A stretch of 6,448 bases of DNA from Muribaculaceae bacterium (GTDB lineage: Bacteria > Bacteroidota > Bacteroidia > Bacteroidales > Muribaculaceae), in the NCBI GenBank assembly GCA_016302215.1, contig JAEDNZ010000107.1, positions 1 to 6,448 of the forward strand, written 5' to 3'. Position 1 is the first letter of the stretch; every line of letters starts with the position of its first letter. The translations under genes were made by a program, and so were the position numbers. Positions 6,276 to 6,448 of the stretch are shown here, piece after piece. The notes under the pieces were generated by a model, which saw only the letters and a list, made by a program, of their open reading frames with translations, did not search any database and was not told the DNA's origin.

Positions 6276-6283
6276 CAAATATA
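6276..6283 (-). promoter_or_regulatory. Probable promoter -7 element (TATATTTG) for the HtrA gene
   Basis: TATATTTG on the minus strand is a full match to the Bacteroidota TAnnTTTG consensus, 52 bp upstream of the chosen start codon, predicting a leader of about 45 nt. No TTTG -33 element is seen 19-21 bp further upstream. There is no Shine-Dalgarno sequence before the start (CACCTCTGAC then ATG), as is usual for this phylum. Confidence 0.5.
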
Positions 6284-6332
6284 AGCCATAATATCGTAAT
6301 GTAGTGCCCATAGCCCCTCAACTTTAACCATA

Positions 6333-6353
6333 TTTGGCAGAGCGTCAGACAAA
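6333..6353. repeat. Imperfect 21-bp dyad upstream of the HtrA promoter
   Basis: TTTGGCAGA, a GCG spacer, and TCAGACAAA are inverted copies matching at 7 of 9 positions. The centre lies about 74 bp upstream of the predicted HtrA transcription start, a position where activators often bind. The rest of the 6284-6448 stretch is AT-rich, contains no gene I can support, and shows no terminator for an upstream gene. Confidence 0.3.
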
Positions 6354-6448
6354 ATCTAAAAACTTAACAACGCCCGGCGCACAATGCTTAAATTTTATGA
6401 ATGACAAATAGTTAAAATTTCTGCTTTATGCTGTAACTAACGTTAAAA

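Overview
The window comes from the chromosome of a member of the Bacteroidota, most likely a gut Bacteroidales with fairly GC-rich genes (a Muribaculaceae-like genome would fit, but that is inference). The signs are promoter elements of the TAnnTTTG type in front of three genes, almost no Shine-Dalgarno sequences, a lipoprotein whose lipobox cysteine is followed by a Ser/Asp-rich export signal (CSSDDD), and a gene set (HtrA protease, exported NlpC/P60 endopeptidase, exported dipeptide epimerase) typical of Bacteroides relatives. All five genes lie on the minus strand, so transcription runs from the right end to the left end. No RNA genes, insertion sequences, CRISPR arrays or transfer signs were seen.

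In transcription order: (1) 6223-4709, an HtrA/Deg-type periplasmic serine protease with an intact His-Asp-Ser triad and two PDZ domains, preceded by a TATATTTG promoter element and followed by a 16-bp-stem hairpin at 4620-4662. (2) 4513-3725, an orphan lipoprotein with an Ig-like N-terminal half and an unrecognised C-terminal half, preceded by a nested 42-bp palindrome that contains a promoter-like element, and followed by a terminator with a perfect 12-bp stem. (3) 3504-14, a three-gene operon starting from a TAAATTTG promoter element: an exported transglutaminase-like protein, an exported SH3b-SH3b-NlpC/P60 gamma-D-glutamyl-L-diamino acid endopeptidase (overlapping its predecessor by ATGA), and a dipeptide epimerase with a twin-arginine-type signal.

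The operon reads as an envelope pathway for peptidoglycan stem peptides. The NlpC/P60 enzyme would release L-Ala-gamma-D-Glu (or a related dipeptide), and the epimerase would convert the D-Glu to L-Glu, giving an ordinary dipeptide. The transglutaminase-like protein has a complete Cys-His-Asp triad, but its step is unknown. In Bacillus subtilis the comparable enzymes YkfC and YkfB are cytoplasmic recycling enzymes; here all three carry export signals. HtrA, as an envelope quality-control protease, is a fitting neighbour but is separated by terminators and is probably a separate transcription unit.

The most unusual non-coding signals are a 77-nt stretch (1143-1219) in which the mRNA contains no G at all and is C-rich, exactly at the endopeptidase-epimerase junction, and the nested palindrome upstream of the lipoprotein gene. 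I found nothing I would call a wholly new system.
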